Below are positions 8,286-20,721 of a DNA stretch of 64,000 nucleotides, piece by piece. The notes beneath the pieces are model-generated. The model was not told the DNA's origin and made no database searches. It saw only the letters and a program-made list of their open reading frames with translations. This DNA comes from Comamonas antarctica (lineage in GTDB: Bacteria; Pseudomonadota; Gammaproteobacteria; Burkholderiales; Burkholderiaceae_C): contig NZ_CP054840.1 of the NCBI RefSeq assembly GCF_013363755.1, positions 2,721,501 through 2,785,500 of the forward strand, given 5' to 3'. A program made the translations under genes and the position numbers. The stretch's first letter is position 1, and each line of letters starts with the position of its first letter.

Positions 8286-10295
8286 TTAAGGAGCGGCGTC
8301 CAGGCTGATGCGGGCGCCGACGTAGAGGAAGCCCCCTGCCACGGGCCCGAAATCACTGGCGTTGGAAAAGTCGCGCTGGCGGTTGGTGAGGTTCTTCACG
8401 CCGAGGAAGGCCGTGACGTCGCGGCCGATCTTCTGGTTGAGAACGAAGTCCAGCGTGGCCCAGCCGGGCGAGCGCGCCGGACTGGTGGAAGCCGCGAGCT
8501 CGCTGCTCTGGTAGCGCGCGCGCACCGACAGTTCGGTGGCCGGCTGCAGTTGCCAGTCGAGGCCCAGGCGCGCGATGCTGCGCGGGCGGCGCGTGAGTTC
8601 GGTGCCGGTGTCGAGGTCCTGGCTGTCGGTATAGGTGTAGCCGGCATTGAACGCCAGCGCGCTGCTGGCCTGCCAGCGCGCGCCGGTCTCCAGGCCCTGG
8701 GTGCGGGCCTGCGCGACGTTGCGGTAGGTGTAGCGCGCGATGCCGTTGACGACCGTGAAGTTGTCCATGTCGGTCTGGATCAGGTCGCGCACGCGGTTGT
8801 AGAACAGGTTGGCGTTGAGCGTGAGGCGCTCGTTCCAGGTGGCCGTGCCGCCGAACTGGAAGCTGTTCGACGACTCGGGCTTGAGGTTGGGATTGCCCAG
8901 CACCACATAGCCCAGCGCGCTGTGGTCGAACAGGTAGTGGCGTTCCTTGAGATTGGGCACGCGGTAGCCCTGGCCGAAGTTGGCGCGCAGCACCGACTTC
9001 CAGGCAGCGCCGGTCGGCAGGTTGGCGCGCAGGCCGATCTTGGGCGCGTAGTGCGTGCCGAAGTCCGAATCGTCCTGGGCGCGCAGGCCCAGCACCATCT
9101 CCCAGGTGTCGTTGAACAGGATGTCGTTCTGCACGAACAGCTCGTTGGCGGTGCGCTCGGCGTTGCCGGCGACCTCGGACACGCCGTTGGCGGTCTGGCG
9201 CAGGCGCTCGCGGTGCACGTCGGCGCCGAACTGCCACAACTGGCGCTGCCACGCCGGCATGTCGAACTGCAGCGACACATGCTCGGTGCGCAGCGCCGCC
9301 GCGCGCGTCGCGGTGGGCACGGCATTCGAGTACTCCTGCGAGCGGCTGTCGTAGTCCTCGGTCACGCCGGCCAGGCGCGCCTTGACGCCGTTGCCGAAGC
9401 GCCATTGGCCGCCATAGGTGAAGCGGTCGCGCGTGATGTCCTCGGTCTTGCGCTGGGGCACGAAGCTGGGCGGCGCGAAGTATTCGTACTGCTGCGTGTC
9501 GGTCTCGAGATAGCGGCTCGCGTCGACCCAGAAGTGGCCGGCGGGCGTGGGCAGCCATTCGAGGCGGCCGCTGTACTGCTCGCGGCGGATGGCATCGCCC
9601 TGATGGGTCCAGGCATCGGGATCCACCGCAAAGCCTTTGTTGTCGAGCACGTCGGCGGCCACGCTGGCGCGCCACTTCTCGCCGCCGCCGCTCACGCGCA
9701 GATTGCCATGCGCGGCGCCCGGGCTGCCGACGTTCTGCGCACCATAGGTGCCGGCATCCGCCGTGCCCGCGGCCGACCAGCCCGGCGCGATGCGCCGCGT
9801 GATCACGTTGATCACACCGCCCATGGCCGAGCTGCCGTACTGCGCCGAGCTCGCGCCCTTGACCACCTCGATGCGGTCGACCTCGGTCAGCAGGTACTGC
9901 GACACATCGACCGACGAACCCGTGCTCGCCGAAATCGGCAGCCCGTCGATGAGCACCAGCACCTGGTCGCTGGTCATGCCCTGCATCGACACCGCGAAGC
10001 CCGACTTGCCGTGGATTTCGGTGAGCTGCAGGCCGGGCACGTTCTCCAGCGCGTCCTTGAGCGTACGCGCCTGGGTGCGCTGGATCTCGCGCTGGTCGAC
10101 GACTTCGGTCGGCACCGGCGTTTCATCGAGCGTCTTTTCCGAGCGCGTGCCGGTCACGACGATGGTGTTCAGGGCTTCAGCCACCTGCGCATGTACCGCC
10201 GTGGTCGCCAGCAAGGGAAGAAGCAGCAGGCCGGCCTGCAAGGCAGGAGCGCGGCGACCGGGCGAACGGCGAGGCGGTGAAGGCAGGGAAAACAC
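8286..10295 (-). CDS. hmuR: TonB-dependent haem receptor HmuR
   Basis: About 669 residues from a GTG at 10295. The frame stays open upstream to 10586, but that part would include the Fur box and promoter. From the GTG the protein has a basic then hydrophobic signal peptide ending in VHAQ, a TonB box-like 'NTIVVTG', the plug domain ('VLVLIDGLPISAS', 'IEVVKGASSAQYGSSAMGGVINVIT') and a 22-strand barrel ending in an amphipathic strand. 'GYRVPNLKERHYLFDHS' contains the region where haem receptors carry FRAP/NPNL-type motifs; 'LGNPNLKPESS' follows. There is no convincing Shine-Dalgarno sequence. It is the first gene of the haem operon and directly downstream of the Fur box. The ligand is inferred from the operon. 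Confidence 0.9.
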   Translation of the reverse strand: MFSLPSPPRRSPGRRAPALQAGLLLLPLLATTAVHAQVAEALNTIVVTGTRSEKTLDETPVPTEVVDQREIQRTQARTLKDALENVPGLQLTEIHGKSGFAVSMQGMTSDQVLVLIDGLPISASTGSSVDVSQYLLTEVDRIEVVKGASSAQYGSSAMGGVINVITRRIAPGWSAAGTADAGTYGAQNVGSPGAAHGNLRVSGGGEKWRASVAADVLDNKGFAVDPDAWTHQGDAIRREQYSGRLEWLPTPAGHFWVDASRYLETDTQQYEYFAPPSFVPQRKTEDITRDRFTYGGQWRFGNGVKARLAGVTEDYDSRSQEYSNAVPTATRAAALRTEHVSLQFDMPAWQRQLWQFGADVHRERLRQTANGVSEVAGNAERTANELFVQNDILFNDTWEMVLGLRAQDDSDFGTHYAPKIGLRANLPTGAAWKSVLRANFGQGYRVPNLKERHYLFDHSALGYVVLGNPNLKPESSNSFQFGGTATWNERLTLNANLFYNRVRDLIQTDMDNFTVVNGIARYTYRNVAQARTQGLETGARWQASSALAFNAGYTYTDSQDLDTGTELTRRPRSIARLGLDWQLQPATELSVRARYQSSELAASTSPARSPGWATLDFVLNQKIGRDVTAFLGVKNLTNRQRDFSNASDFGPVAGGFLYVGARISLDAAP

Positions 10296-10330
10296 GTGGG
10301 GAGGTCCAGAAGGCGAAAGAGGTAACGAAT

Positions 10331-10349
10331 AATAATGATTCGCATTAGT
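10331..10349 (-). promoter_or_regulatory. Fur box upstream of the haem operon
   Basis: Read on the minus strand, the 19 bases ACTAATGCGAATCATTATT match the classical Fur consensus at 14 of 19 positions by my count. The site is 36 bp upstream of the hmuR GTG. Just beside it an imperfect inverted repeat (10348-10371, 9 of 10 pairs) could be a second operator or part of the promoter. Repression by Fur-Fe(II) is the expected regulation. Confidence 0.75.
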
Positions 10350-10484
10350 TTTACAACCTTTGTTGCAAAACTCTGACAGCAAGGCCGGCTTTTCCGTTAC
10401 ATCAGCGGCAGCGCCTGCGGCAGTCATGCGATCTGCGCGTTTGACTGGCAAGAAACGCGGGCCGCGCCGCGTTAGCGTGCGCTG

Positions 10485-12052
10485 ATGGCTTGCTCCAACC
10501 CGCCTCCATCGCGCCTTGCGCTGCATCCCGGCCAGGTCGACCTGGGCCTGCTGCGCCGCGTGCATGCGGGCGGCGTGCAGCTGCAACTGGACCCCGCCAG
10601 CCTGGGCGCCATGCAGGCATCGCAGGCGGTGGTGCAGCGCATCGTCGATGAAGACCAGGTCGTGTACGGCATCAACACCGGCTTCGGCAAGCTCGCCAGC
10701 ACGCGCATTGCGCGCGACCGGCTGGGCGCGCTGCAGCGCAACCTGGTGCTGTCACACAGCGCCGGCACAGGCGCGCTGCTCGATGACGGCGTGGTGCGCC
10801 TGGTGCTTGCCACCAAGGCCGTGAGCCTGGCGCGCGGCCATTCGGGGGTCGATCCAGCCATTGCCCAGGCCTTGCTGGACCTGGCCAACGCCGGGGTGCT
10901 GCCCGCCATTCCCGCGCAAGGCTCGGTCGGTGCGTCCGGCGATCTAGCGCCGCTGGCGCACCTGGCCTGCGTGCTGATCGGCGAAGGCCAGGCGCGTGCC
11001 GGCGGCCGGCTGATGGGCGGCCGCGAAGCCATGCAGGCCATCGGCCGCAAGCCCTTCGTGCTGGGCCCCAAGGAAGGGCTGGCGCTGCTCAACGGCACGC
11101 AGGTCTCCACGGCGCTGGCGCTGGCCGGGCTGCTGGGCGCCGAGCGGCTGCTGGCGGCGGCGCTGGTCGCGGGCGCGCTGTCGCTCGAAGCCATGCGCGG
11201 CTCGGTCAATCCCTTCGATGCGCGCATCCATGCCGCGCGCGGCCAGCCCGGGCAGATCGCCGTGGCCGCGGCGCTGCGCGCGCTGCTCGAAGGCAGCGCC
11301 ATCGCCGGCTCGCACCCGCACTGCGGCCGCGTGCAGGACCCGTACTCGCTGCGCTGCATGCCGCAGGTCATGGGCGCCTGCCTCGACAACCTGCGGCATG
11401 CGGCGCAGGTGCTGGTCACCGAGGCCAACGCGGCGTCGGACAACCCGCTGGTGTTCGACGGCGGCGACGTGGTCTCGGGCGGCAACTTCCACGCCGAACC
11501 CGTGGCCTTCGCCGCCGACATCCTGGCGCTGGCCATTGCCGAGATCGGCGCCATGTCCGAGCGCCGCACCGCGCTGCTGCTCGACACCCATCTGTCGGGC
11601 CTGCCGGCCTTTCTGGTGCGCGACAGCGGCCTGCACTCGGGCTTCATGATCGCCCAGGTCACGGCCGCGGCGCTGGCGTCGGAGAACAAATCGCTGGCCC
11701 ACCCGGCCAGCGTCGACAGCCTGCCGACCTCGGCCAACCAGGAGGACCATGTGTCGATGGCCACCTTTGGCGCGCGCCGCCTGGGCGCCATGCTCGACAA
11801 CACCGCCGTGGTGGTCGGCATCGAAGCCGCGGCCGCGGCCCAGGGCATGGAGTTCGACCGCAGCCTGAAGTCCTCGCCGCTGCTCGAGCAGCAGTTCGCG
11901 GCCGTGCGCGCGCGCGTCGCCTTTCTCGAGCGCGACCGCTGCCTGGCGCCCGATATCGAGGCCATGCGCGAGTGGGCGCAGCGCAGCGACTGGCCTGCGG
12001 CGCTCGCCCAATGCCTGCCCAGCCATGCATCCGCAATGAAAGGATCCGCCCC

Positions 12053-12056
<4 letters not shown>
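10485..12056 (+). CDS. hutH: Histidine ammonia-lyase HutH
   Basis: 523 residues; converts L-histidine to trans-urocanate and ammonia, the first step of histidine catabolism. The cofactor-forming triad Ala150-Ser151-Gly152 (MIO) is present in '[16 protein letters not shown]', with the family pieces '[11 protein letters not shown]' and '[15 protein letters not shown]'. It is slightly longer than typical (about 510) because of its N-terminus. The stop codon overlaps the hutU start as ATGA, so translation is coupled. No clear Shine-Dalgarno sequence and no obvious HutC operator are visible in the 135 bp between it and the haem promoter. Confidence 0.97.
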
Positions 12057-13765
<1,709 letters not shown>

Positions 13766-13769
13766 GGCC

Positions 13770-15020
13770 ATGCAGCATTCCCCTGCCCTCGCCGCGCTGC
13801 CCTCGGCCGACGGTTGCTGGCAGCCGGTCGCGCTCGCGCCCTGGCTGTGCGCGCCCGATGTGCCCGTGGGCGCCGGCGAACCCGCCTGCATTGCGGTCGA
13901 GCACGGCCGCATTGCCTGGGTCGGCCCGCGGGCCGCCCTGCCGACAGCGTTCGCCCATCTGCCGCGGCAGCGCGGCGAGGGCCGGCTGGCCACGCCGGGC
14001 CTGGTCGATTGCCACACCCACCTGGTCTATGGCGGCGAGCGCTCCCATGAATTCGCGCTGCGGCTGGCCGGCGCGAGCTACGAGGAGATCGCGCGCGCGG
14101 GCGGCGGCATCCTGGCCACGGTCAGCGCGACGCGCGCTGCCAGCGAGGACGAATTGCTGGCGCAGGCGCTGCCGCGGCTGCAGCAACTGCTGGCCGAGGG
14201 CGTGTGCGCCATCGAGATCAAGTCGGGCTATGGCCTGGATCTCGCGCACGAACGAAGGCAGCTGCGCGTCGCCCGGCAGCTGGGTGCGCACTGCGGCGTG
14301 ACGGTGCGCACCAGCTTTCTCGGCGCCCACGCGCTGCCACCCGAGTACGCGGGCCGCAGCCAGGCGTACATCGATCGGGTCTGCAACGAGATGCTGCCGG
14401 CGCTGGCCGCCGAAGGCCTGGTCGACGCGGTCGATGCGTATTGCGAGCGCATCGCGTTCTCGCTTGCCGAAACCGAGCAGGTGTTCCTCGCGGCGCGGCA
14501 CCTCGGCCTGCCGGTCAAGCTGCATGCCGAGCAGTTGTCCAACATGGAGGGCGCGGCGCTGGCGGCGCGCCATGGCGCGCTGTCTTGCGACCACATCAAG
14601 CATCTGTTCACGCAGGGCATTGCCGCCATGCGTGCCGCGGGCACGGTGGCGGTGCTGCTGCCGGGCGCGTTCCACACGCTGCGCGACACGCAGCGCCCGC
14701 CGATCGCGGCGCTGCGCGCGGCCGGCGTGCCCATGGCCGTGGCCACCGACCACAATCCCGGCACCTCGCCCTGCCTGAGCCTGCTGCTGATGGCGAACAT
14801 GGCATGCACCTTGTTTGGCTTGACGGTGCCCGAAGCGCTGGCCGGCATCACGCGCCATGCGGCGCGCGCGCTGGGCCTGCAGCACACGCATGGGTTGCTG
14901 GCCGCGGGCCGGCCCGCGGACTTCGTGCTCTGGCCGGTGCAGCATGCGGCCGAACTGCCCTACTGGCTGGGCCACAAGCCGTCCTGCGGCATCGTGCGCC
15001 AGGGGCGCATTGCCGCATGA
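13770..15020 (+). CDS. hutI: Imidazolonepropionase HutI
   Basis: 416 residues; hydrolyses imidazolonepropionate to N-formimidoyl-L-glutamate. It is an amidohydrolase: the first metal-binding pair is in '[15 protein letters not shown]', a third ligand in 'KLHAEQLSN' and the terminal Asp in '[11 protein letters not shown]'. '[12 protein letters not shown]' is also characteristic. The ATG at 13770 is 4 bases after the hutU stop. Its own stop overlaps the hutF start (ATGA). Confidence 0.96.
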   Translation: MQHSPALAALPSADGCWQPVALAPWLCAPDVPVGAGEPACIAVEHGRIAWVGPRAALPTAFAHLPRQRGEGRLATPGLVDCHTHLVYGGERSHEFALRLAGASYEEIARAGGGILATVSATRAASEDELLAQALPRLQQLLAEGVCAIEIKSGYGLDLAHERRQLRVARQLGAHCGVTVRTSFLGAHALPPEYAGRSQAYIDRVCNEMLPALAAEGLVDAVDAYCERIAFSLAETEQVFLAARHLGLPVKLHAEQLSNMEGAALAARHGALSCDHIKHLFTQGIAAMRAAGTVAVLLPGAFHTLRDTQRPPIAALRAAGVPMAVATDHNPGTSPCLSLLLMANMACTLFGLTVPEALAGITRHAARALGLQHTHGLLAAGRPADFVLWPVQHAAELPYWLGHKPSCGIVRQGRIAA

Positions 15021-16423
15021 ATGCCGCGGCGGCGCCGGTGCGCGCGCTGTGGGCCGAGGACGCGCTGCTGCCCGAGGGCTGGGCGCGCGCTGTGCTGCTG
15101 CAGTGGGATGCGGCCGGGCAGCTGACGCAGGTCGGCCGCGGCCTGCCCGCGCCCCCGGGGGTGGCGCGCGCGGCCGGGCCGCTGCTGCCCGGCATGCCCA
15201 ACCTGCACTCGCATGCGTTCCAGCGCGCATTGGCGGGCCTGGCCGAATTCCGCGGTGCGCAGGCGGACAGCTTCTGGAGCTGGCGCGAGCGCATGTATGC
15301 GTTTGCCACCCGCATCACGCCCGAGGCGCTCGAAGCGATTGCCACCTGGCTCTATCTCGAGATGCTCGAGGCCGGCTACACCTCGGTGTGCGAGTTCCAC
15401 TACCTGCACCACGGCATCGGCGGCAAACCCTATGCCGACGACGCCACGCTGAGCCTGGCGCTGCTGCGGACCGCCGCCCGCGTGGGCATAGGCATCACGC
15501 TGCTGCCCGTGCTCTATCAGACCGGCAATTTCGGCGCGCCGCCCCTGCCCGAACAGGCGCGTTTCCTGCGCAGCACCGACGACCTGCTGGCCCTGCTGCA
15601 GCGGCTCGCTCCCATCGCCCGGGCCCAGGGCGCGGCGCTGGGCCTGGCGCCGCACTCGCTGCGCGCCGTGCCGCGCGAAAGTCTGCGCGCGGGCGTCGCG
15701 GGGCTGCATGCCCTGCTGCCGCACGCGCCGGTGCATATCCACATCGCCGAGCAGGTTCGCGAGGTGCGCGATTGCCTCGCCTGGAGCGGCCAGACACCGG
15801 TGCAATGGCTGCTGGACCACGCGCCCGTCGATGCGCGCTGGTGCCTGGTGCATGCGACCCACATGACACCCGGGGAATCTGCGGGCGCGGCGCGCAGCGG
15901 CGCGGTGGCGGGGCTGTGCCCCAGCACCGAGGCCAATCTGGGCGACGGCATCTTCGATCTGCCGCAATGGCGCGCGCACGGCGGCCGCTGGGGCATTGGC
16001 TCGGACAGCCAGGTCTGCGTCAATGCCGCCGAGGAACTGATGCTGCTCGAATACAGCCAGCGCCTGCAACGCGGCGAACGCAATGTGCTGGGCACCGACG
16101 CGCAACCACAGGTCGCCACCGCGATGCTGCTGCAGGCCGTGGCCGGCGGCGCCCGGGCCTGCGGCCGGCCGGTGGCCGGTCTGTGTGCCGGCCAGCAGGC
16201 GGATTTCGTGGTGCTCGATGCGCGCCATGTCGCGCTGTGCGGATTGCCCGCCGAAAGCGCGTTGGCCGGCCATGTGTTTGCGAGCCAGCGCAGCTCGGCC
16301 GTGCACGCGGTGTGGGTGGCCGGCAAGCCGCGCGTGCAATCCGGCGGCCACGCGCTGCGCGCCGGCGCGCAGGCGGCGTTCGTGCACGCGCGCCGCGAGC
16401 TGCTCGGGGGCGCGGCTCAATAG
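15017..16423 (+). CDS. hutF: Formimidoylglutamate deiminase HutF
   Basis: 468 residues; deiminates formimidoylglutamate to N-formylglutamate and ammonia, the route that needs HutG (N-formylglutamate deformylase) as the fifth step. Amidohydrolase signatures: '[17 protein letters not shown]', 'HIHIAEQ', 'LVHATHM' and '[12 protein letters not shown]'. The start overlaps the hutI stop. The last 7 bases overlap the end of the convergent siderophore receptor gene, and no terminator is visible between them. hutG is not in this window. Confidence 0.95.
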   Translation: MNAAAAPVRALWAEDALLPEGWARAVLLQWDAAGQLTQVGRGLPAPPGVARAAGPLLPGMPNLHSHAFQRALAGLAEFRGAQADSFWSWRERMYAFATRITPEALEAIATWLYLEMLEAGYTSVCEFHYLHHGIGGKPYADDATLSLALLRTAARVGIGITLLPVLYQTGNFGAPPLPEQARFLRSTDDLLALLQRLAPIARAQGAALGLAPHSLRAVPRESLRAGVAGLHALLPHAPVHIHIAEQVREVRDCLAWSGQTPVQWLLDHAPVDARWCLVHATHMTPGESAGAARSGAVAGLCPSTEANLGDGIFDLPQWRAHGGRWGIGSDSQVCVNAAEELMLLEYSQRLQRGERNVLGTDAQPQVATAMLLQAVAGGARACGRPVAGLCAGQQADFVVLDARHVALCGLPAESALAGHVFASQRSSAVHAVWVAGKPRVQSGGHALRAGAQAAFVHARRELLGGAAQ

Positions 16424-18873
16424 TCGTAGCGCACGCCCAGGTTCACGCTGCGCGGCGCACCCCAGGTGTAGAACAGGCCCGCGGCGCTGAAGTTGGTCAT
16501 GCCGGCCAGGTATTTCCTGTCGGTCGCGTTGTTGACGTTGATGCTGAACGACAGATTGCGGTCGACCTGGTAGCGCGCCATCAGATCGAGCAGCGCATAG
16601 CCCTCCTGCGCCAGCGTGGCCGCCGCATTGCTGACCGAGGTCTTGCCCTGCCAGCGCGTGGCCGCGCCCACCGTCAGGCCCGACAGCGCGCCTTGCTGGA
16701 AGCGGTAGGTCGTGCCCAGCTTCAGCTGGTATTCGGGATAGGCGGTGGCGCCGTTCAGCGAGCTGTTTTGCTGCACCACGCTGCCCTGCGCCTGCCAGCC
16801 GCGCGCCAGTTCGCCCGACATTTCCAGCTCCCAGCCATGCCGCGTGGCCGAGGACACGGCGCGGTAGGCGGTGTCGCCACCCGGCGTCAGGCCGCCGGTT
16901 TCCTCGCCGGTGTTGCGCGTCTTCATCCAGTACAGCGCCAGGCTTGCATTGAGACGCCTGTCGAGAAACTCGCCCTTGGCGCCGAGCTCGAAGGTATTGC
17001 CTTTTTCCGGCGGCAGCGCCGTGCCCTGCTCGGTCTGGCTGGTCTGCGGCTGGAAGATATTGGCATAGCTGCCATACAGCGAGACATTCCGGTTCAGTTC
17101 ATAGACCAGCCCGGCATAGGGCGTGAGCACGCCGCTTTCCTTCATGTCGGAGTTCCACCAGTAGGGCGTGGTGTCGAGCTCCTCGAACGTGGTCACGCGC
17201 AGCCCGGCAATGAGCTGCAGCGGATCGCCGAGCTGGAAGCGGCCCGCCGCATAGACATAGCGCTGCTTCTGGTTGAAGCTGTTGTCGCCCCAGTTGAGAT
17301 TGCCGTAGTCGGGCTCGCGCAAGGCCGCGCCGCCCTGGGCGAAGCGCACGCCCAGGTCGGCCAGCGGCACCAGCGACAGCGGGTTGAGCGGCAGCTTGGC
17401 GGAACCGCTGAAGCGCGAGATGCCCGCTCCCGCCAGCAGCTCATGGGTGCGGCCCCACAGCGTGAACGGGCCATGGACGTCCAGGTTCACGCTCCAGTTG
17501 TCGTTGTTCATGTCGGCCCAGCGGCCAAAGCTGGCGCGGTCCTGGTCGTAGAAATAGCCGGCCTTCATGTCGTCCATGGTGGCGCGCTGGTGCGAGAACT
17601 TGAGCTCGGCCTTCCAGTCGTGGGCCAGGCGCTGCTCCAGGCTGCCGAACAGATTGAGCGTTTCCTGCTCGTAGCCGCCCCAGGGCGCACCGGCGTTGAA
17701 CGAGCGCGGCATCCAGGGCACTTCGGCGCCTGCACGGGTGTAGCGCTGGATCGGCTGGGTGGTGCCGATGCCGCTGGCCTCGCGCTGCCGGTACGTCATG
17801 CCGACATTGAGCTGGGTGTCGGGCGACAGATCGGCCTCGAGCGCGCCAAACAGCATCTGGCTGTTGCTTTTCTCGTAGTCGCGAAAGCTCCCCGCATCCA
17901 TGGCCGATGCCACCAGGCGGCCGCGCAGCGTGCCGGCCTCGTTGAGCGGGCCGCTGATGTCGGCCTGGGCGCGGTACGTATCCCAGCTGCCGGCACTGGC
18001 GCGCGCGCTGGCCTGGAACTCGCGCGTCGGCCGCTTGCGGATCATGTTGACGGTCGCGCCGTAGTTGCCCTTGCCGACCACCAGGCCGGACGAGCCCTTG
18101 AGCACCTCGATGCGGTCGATCTCCGCCATGTCGTCAAGCGAGAACAGCGTGCTGGTGAGGTAGTACCAGCCGCTGCTGACCTGCGCCATGCCGTCGGTCT
18201 GCAGGTTGACGCTGGTGCCGCGCGCCTGGAAATCGGTGGCATTGCCCTGGCGGTACACGGCGATGCCCGGCGTCTGCTCCATCACGTCGGCCAGCGTCTC
18301 GAGCTTGAAGTCATCCATGCGCTGGCGCGTCATCACGCTCACCGACTGCGGCGTCTCGCGCAGCGTGAGGCTCAGGCCGGTGGCGGTGCGCGTCGGGCCG
18401 GTCTGGGTATAGCTGCCCGTGCCCTCGGTCGTGCCGTCGCGGTTGGCCTGGGCGGTCACGGTGACGGTGCCCAGCGCCGCGGTTTCACCGGCGGCGGGCG
18501 CGGCCTTGATGATGAAGCCGCGGCCTTCGGGCACGGCGATGAGGCCCGTGCCCGCGAGCAGTTGGTCGAGCGCCTGGCGCGTCGTGACGCCGGCGCTGAA
18601 GGTGCGCGCGGTCTTGCCGGCCACCAGCGCCGGCGCGAAGCCGATGGGCGTGCCCGTGGCCGCGGACAGTTCGCCAAGCGCCGCGCCCAGCGGCTGCGAC
18701 GAGGCGGTGGGGACGCCGGCGGCAGGCGTTCCGACGCCCGGCGTTCCGACGCCCGGCGCCCCGGCGTTGCCGCTGGCAGCGGGCTGGGCCGCAGCCAGCA
18801 AGGGAGTGGCCAGCGCAAGCGCTGCGGCAAGGGCAATCGGGGCGGGAGGAAAAAGAGGCTGCATGGCGCGCAT
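16417..18873 (-). CDS. TonB-dependent ferric-siderophore receptor with N-terminal signalling domain (FecA/FpvA type)
   Basis: 818 residues from the ATG at 18873, which has GGAAG 8 bases upstream. A signal peptide is followed by a low-complexity linker and a secretin/TonB short N-terminal domain (roughly residues 55-105: 'ALGELSAATGTPIGFAP', 'ALDQLLAGTGLIAV'), which contacts the FecR-type anti-sigma protein. The plug begins at 'LSLTLRETPQSVSVMTRQ' and includes 'IEVLKGSSGLVVG'. The barrel ends in 'GVRYDY'. This architecture marks a receptor that both imports a ferric siderophore and signals its presence. The siderophore cannot be inferred. A weak Fur-like stretch lies at about 18894-18914. The linker holds a 15-bp tandem duplication (18725-18754). 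Confidence 0.92.
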   Translation of the reverse strand: MRAMQPLFPPAPIALAAALALATPLLAAAQPAASGNAGAPGVGTPGVGTPAAGVPTASSQPLGAALGELSAATGTPIGFAPALVAGKTARTFSAGVTTRQALDQLLAGTGLIAVPEGRGFIIKAAPAAGETAALGTVTVTAQANRDGTTEGTGSYTQTGPTRTATGLSLTLRETPQSVSVMTRQRMDDFKLETLADVMEQTPGIAVYRQGNATDFQARGTSVNLQTDGMAQVSSGWYYLTSTLFSLDDMAEIDRIEVLKGSSGLVVGKGNYGATVNMIRKRPTREFQASARASAGSWDTYRAQADISGPLNEAGTLRGRLVASAMDAGSFRDYEKSNSQMLFGALEADLSPDTQLNVGMTYRQREASGIGTTQPIQRYTRAGAEVPWMPRSFNAGAPWGGYEQETLNLFGSLEQRLAHDWKAELKFSHQRATMDDMKAGYFYDQDRASFGRWADMNNDNWSVNLDVHGPFTLWGRTHELLAGAGISRFSGSAKLPLNPLSLVPLADLGVRFAQGGAALREPDYGNLNWGDNSFNQKQRYVYAAGRFQLGDPLQLIAGLRVTTFEELDTTPYWWNSDMKESGVLTPYAGLVYELNRNVSLYGSYANIFQPQTSQTEQGTALPPEKGNTFELGAKGEFLDRRLNASLALYWMKTRNTGEETGGLTPGGDTAYRAVSSATRHGWELEMSGELARGWQAQGSVVQQNSSLNGATAYPEYQLKLGTTYRFQQGALSGLTVGAATRWQGKTSVSNAAATLAQEGYALLDLMARYQVDRNLSFSINVNNATDRKYLAGMTNFSAAGLFYTWGAPRSVNLGVRYDY

Positions 18874-18978
18874 GGAGAAAACTTCCGGCAGGTAATCAAT
18901 GAAAATACGAATCACTACCGATAAAGACGCACCAGCGCCCGGGAACTGCACCCCGCGGGCAAAACTTTTTTCAGAGCG

Positions 18979-20088
18979 TCAAGGCGCGCGGGCGATCTCG
19001 CTGCTGCCGTCCGCGCCCGGCACCAGCCGCAGCGGCAGGATCTGCGTGACCATGCGCGCGAACTCCGCGGGATGGTCGACGGGGTAGCTGCCGCCCAGCG
19101 TCATGGCCGCGACCGCGGGATCGCGGATCACCAGCCCCGTCGGCCCGTAGCGCTCGAGCTCCCGCAGCGCATCGCCCAGCGGCGTGTCCTCGAAGCGCAC
19201 CAGGCCCTTGCGCCACAGCCCGATGCTGCTGGGCGCCACCGCGGTGACCGCTCCGACCGCGCCGTCGCGCGCCACGCTCAGGCCCTGGCCCGCATGCAGG
19301 TCGGCGGCATCGCCGGCGTTCTCCTGCACACCCGAGACACGCACATGCCCTTCCTCGACCGCGATCCTGACCGCGCCCGCATCCATGCCGGTGCTGCGGT
19401 AGCGCACTGAAAAGCGCGTGCCCACCACGCGGATATGCGCCGGGCCAGCCAGCACATCGAAGGGCTTGGCGCGGTCGGGCGCCACGGCAAACAGGATCTG
19501 GCCCTGCGCCAGGCGCACTTCGCGCCGGTCGCGGTACAGCGTGACCTGCGCCTGCGTGTCGGCATCCATGGCCAGTTGCGTGCCGTCAGGCAGGGTGACG
19601 GTCTTGCGCTGCGCCTGGCCCGCGGCGTACGCGCTGCTGAAGGTCGGTTGCTGCCACTGCTGCCAGCCCACCCCCAGCGCCAGCACTGCCGCGCAGGCCG
19701 CGGCCAGCAACGCCGGGCGCGGCAGAGCCAGGTTCCAGGCGGGCCAGCGGCGTCGCGGCTTTGCCCGGTCCCGTGGCGCGGCATCGGCGCCCGCAGCGCC
19801 CGCGCGCGCTCTGGCCGTGCGCGCCGCCGGCAGCGCACGCAGCGCGGCCATTTCCGCGCCCACCTGCTCCAGCCGGCGCCATGCGGCGGCATGCGCGGGG
19901 TCGGCCGCCAGCCATTGCATCAGCGCGTGTTGCTCGGCCGTGCCCAGGCCCTGCTCGGCGCGCGTGTGCCAGTCGGCCGCGGCCACATCGGCCGGGTCCT
20001 GCCCGGCAAAGAAATCCGCGAGCGCGCGCGCCTCGGCCGCCTCGTCGAGAGGCGCGGCGGAAGATGGGGGCTGGGGAAAACGGCTCAT
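18979..20088 (-). CDS. fecR: FecR-type anti-sigma/transmembrane sensor
   Basis: 369 residues from the ATG at 20088; an upstream in-frame ATG at 20136 is less likely. The domains in order: an N-terminal DUF4880 sigma-binding helical domain ('ADWHTRAEQGLGTAEQ' and 'WLAADPAHAAAWRRLEQ', about residues 35-75), a single transmembrane segment (about 128-145, 'ALLAAACAAVLALGVGW'), the periplasmic FecR domain ('TLPDGTQLAMDADTQAQV', 'VVGTRFSVRY') and a C-terminal DUF4974 domain that contacts the receptor signalling domain. It transmits receptor occupancy to FecI. It lies 72 bp after fecI and 105 bp before the receptor gene. Confidence 0.93.
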   Translation of the reverse strand: MSRFPQPPSSAAPLDEAAEARALADFFAGQDPADVAAADWHTRAEQGLGTAEQHALMQWLAADPAHAAAWRRLEQVGAEMAALRALPAARTARARAGAAGADAAPRDRAKPRRRWPAWNLALPRPALLAAACAAVLALGVGWQQWQQPTFSSAYAAGQAQRKTVTLPDGTQLAMDADTQAQVTLYRDRREVRLAQGQILFAVAPDRAKPFDVLAGPAHIRVVGTRFSVRYRSTGMDAGAVRIAVEEGHVRVSGVQENAGDAADLHAGQGLSVARDGAVGAVTAVAPSSIGLWRKGLVRFEDTPLGDALRELERYGPTGLVIRDPAVAAMTLGGSYPVDHPAEFARMVTQILPLRLVPGADGSSEIARAP

Positions 20089-20160
20089 CTTGTGAATATA
20101 GACGCGCGGCAGCGCGCAAAACTGCACCTGCTGCACGCAACGGCAGCGCGCGCCAGCGCT

Positions 20161-20658
20161 TTACCGGCCCGCATCGAGCGTCTTCCTGCGCGCCGCGCAC
20201 GCCAGCTTGCCGCGGCTGATGTACTGGTTGACCATGCTGATCGACACGCCCATGCGCTCGGCGATCTCCTGGTTCGGCAGTTCGTCGAACAGGTACATGC
20301 AGAACGCCTCGCGGCAGCGCGGCGGCAGCGCCTCGATGGTGTCGAGATAGGCTTCAACCGCCTGCGACGATGCATAGGCCGCATCGGGCTGCAGATGCAC
20401 GGGGCTGGCCGGCTGCAGGCTTTCGTCGAGCGCGTCGATATCGTCGTGCTGGCGAATGGCGGCGCGCCGGTCGAGATCGATCTTGGCGCGCAGCGCGACC
20501 TGGCGCAGCAGCGCGCCGGGCTCGGCAATCACCTGCCCGGCCCGCTGCATCGACAGCACGCGCGCATAGCTCTCCTGCGCCAGATCGGCCGCGGTCTCCC
20601 GGTCGCGCGCATTGCGCAGGCAGAAGTTCAGCAGATCGCGGTAGTAACGGGTCAGCAC
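20161..20658 (-). CDS. fecI: FecI-type ECF sigma factor
   Basis: 165 residues with the sigma-70 region 2 pattern 'FCLRNARDRETAADLAQESYARV' and the region 4 helix-turn-helix 'ALPPRCREAFCMYLF...' followed by 'EIAERMGVSISMVNQYIS'. It is an iron-starvation sigma factor that drives the downstream receptor gene. It is the first gene of the minus-strand fecI-fecR-receptor set and has a Fur-like box just upstream, the usual two-tier control (Fur on fecI, FecI on the receptor). Confidence 0.94.
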   Translation of the reverse strand: MLTRYYRDLLNFCLRNARDRETAADLAQESYARVLSMQRAGQVIAEPGALLRQVALRAKIDLDRRAAIRQHDDIDALDESLQPASPVHLQPDAAYASSQAVEAYLDTIEALPPRCREAFCMYLFDELPNQEIAERMGVSISMVNQYISRGKLACAARRKTLDAGR

Positions 20659-20721
20659 GGTCCAATCCAGGCCACAACGGAACCTGTCGCGGTCGCGGGC
20701 AGGCGTTGCGCATTATAGGAC

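Noticed and set aside
5684..8308. An 874-codon plus-strand frame across hmuS and the HmuY-like gene
   Set aside because: It spans two real minus-strand genes and their intergenic gap and has no domain; it is a shadow.
14857..18924. A 1355-codon plus-strand frame through hutF and the siderophore receptor
   Set aside because: Shadow frame of low complexity; hutF and the receptor are in other frames with complete family motifs.
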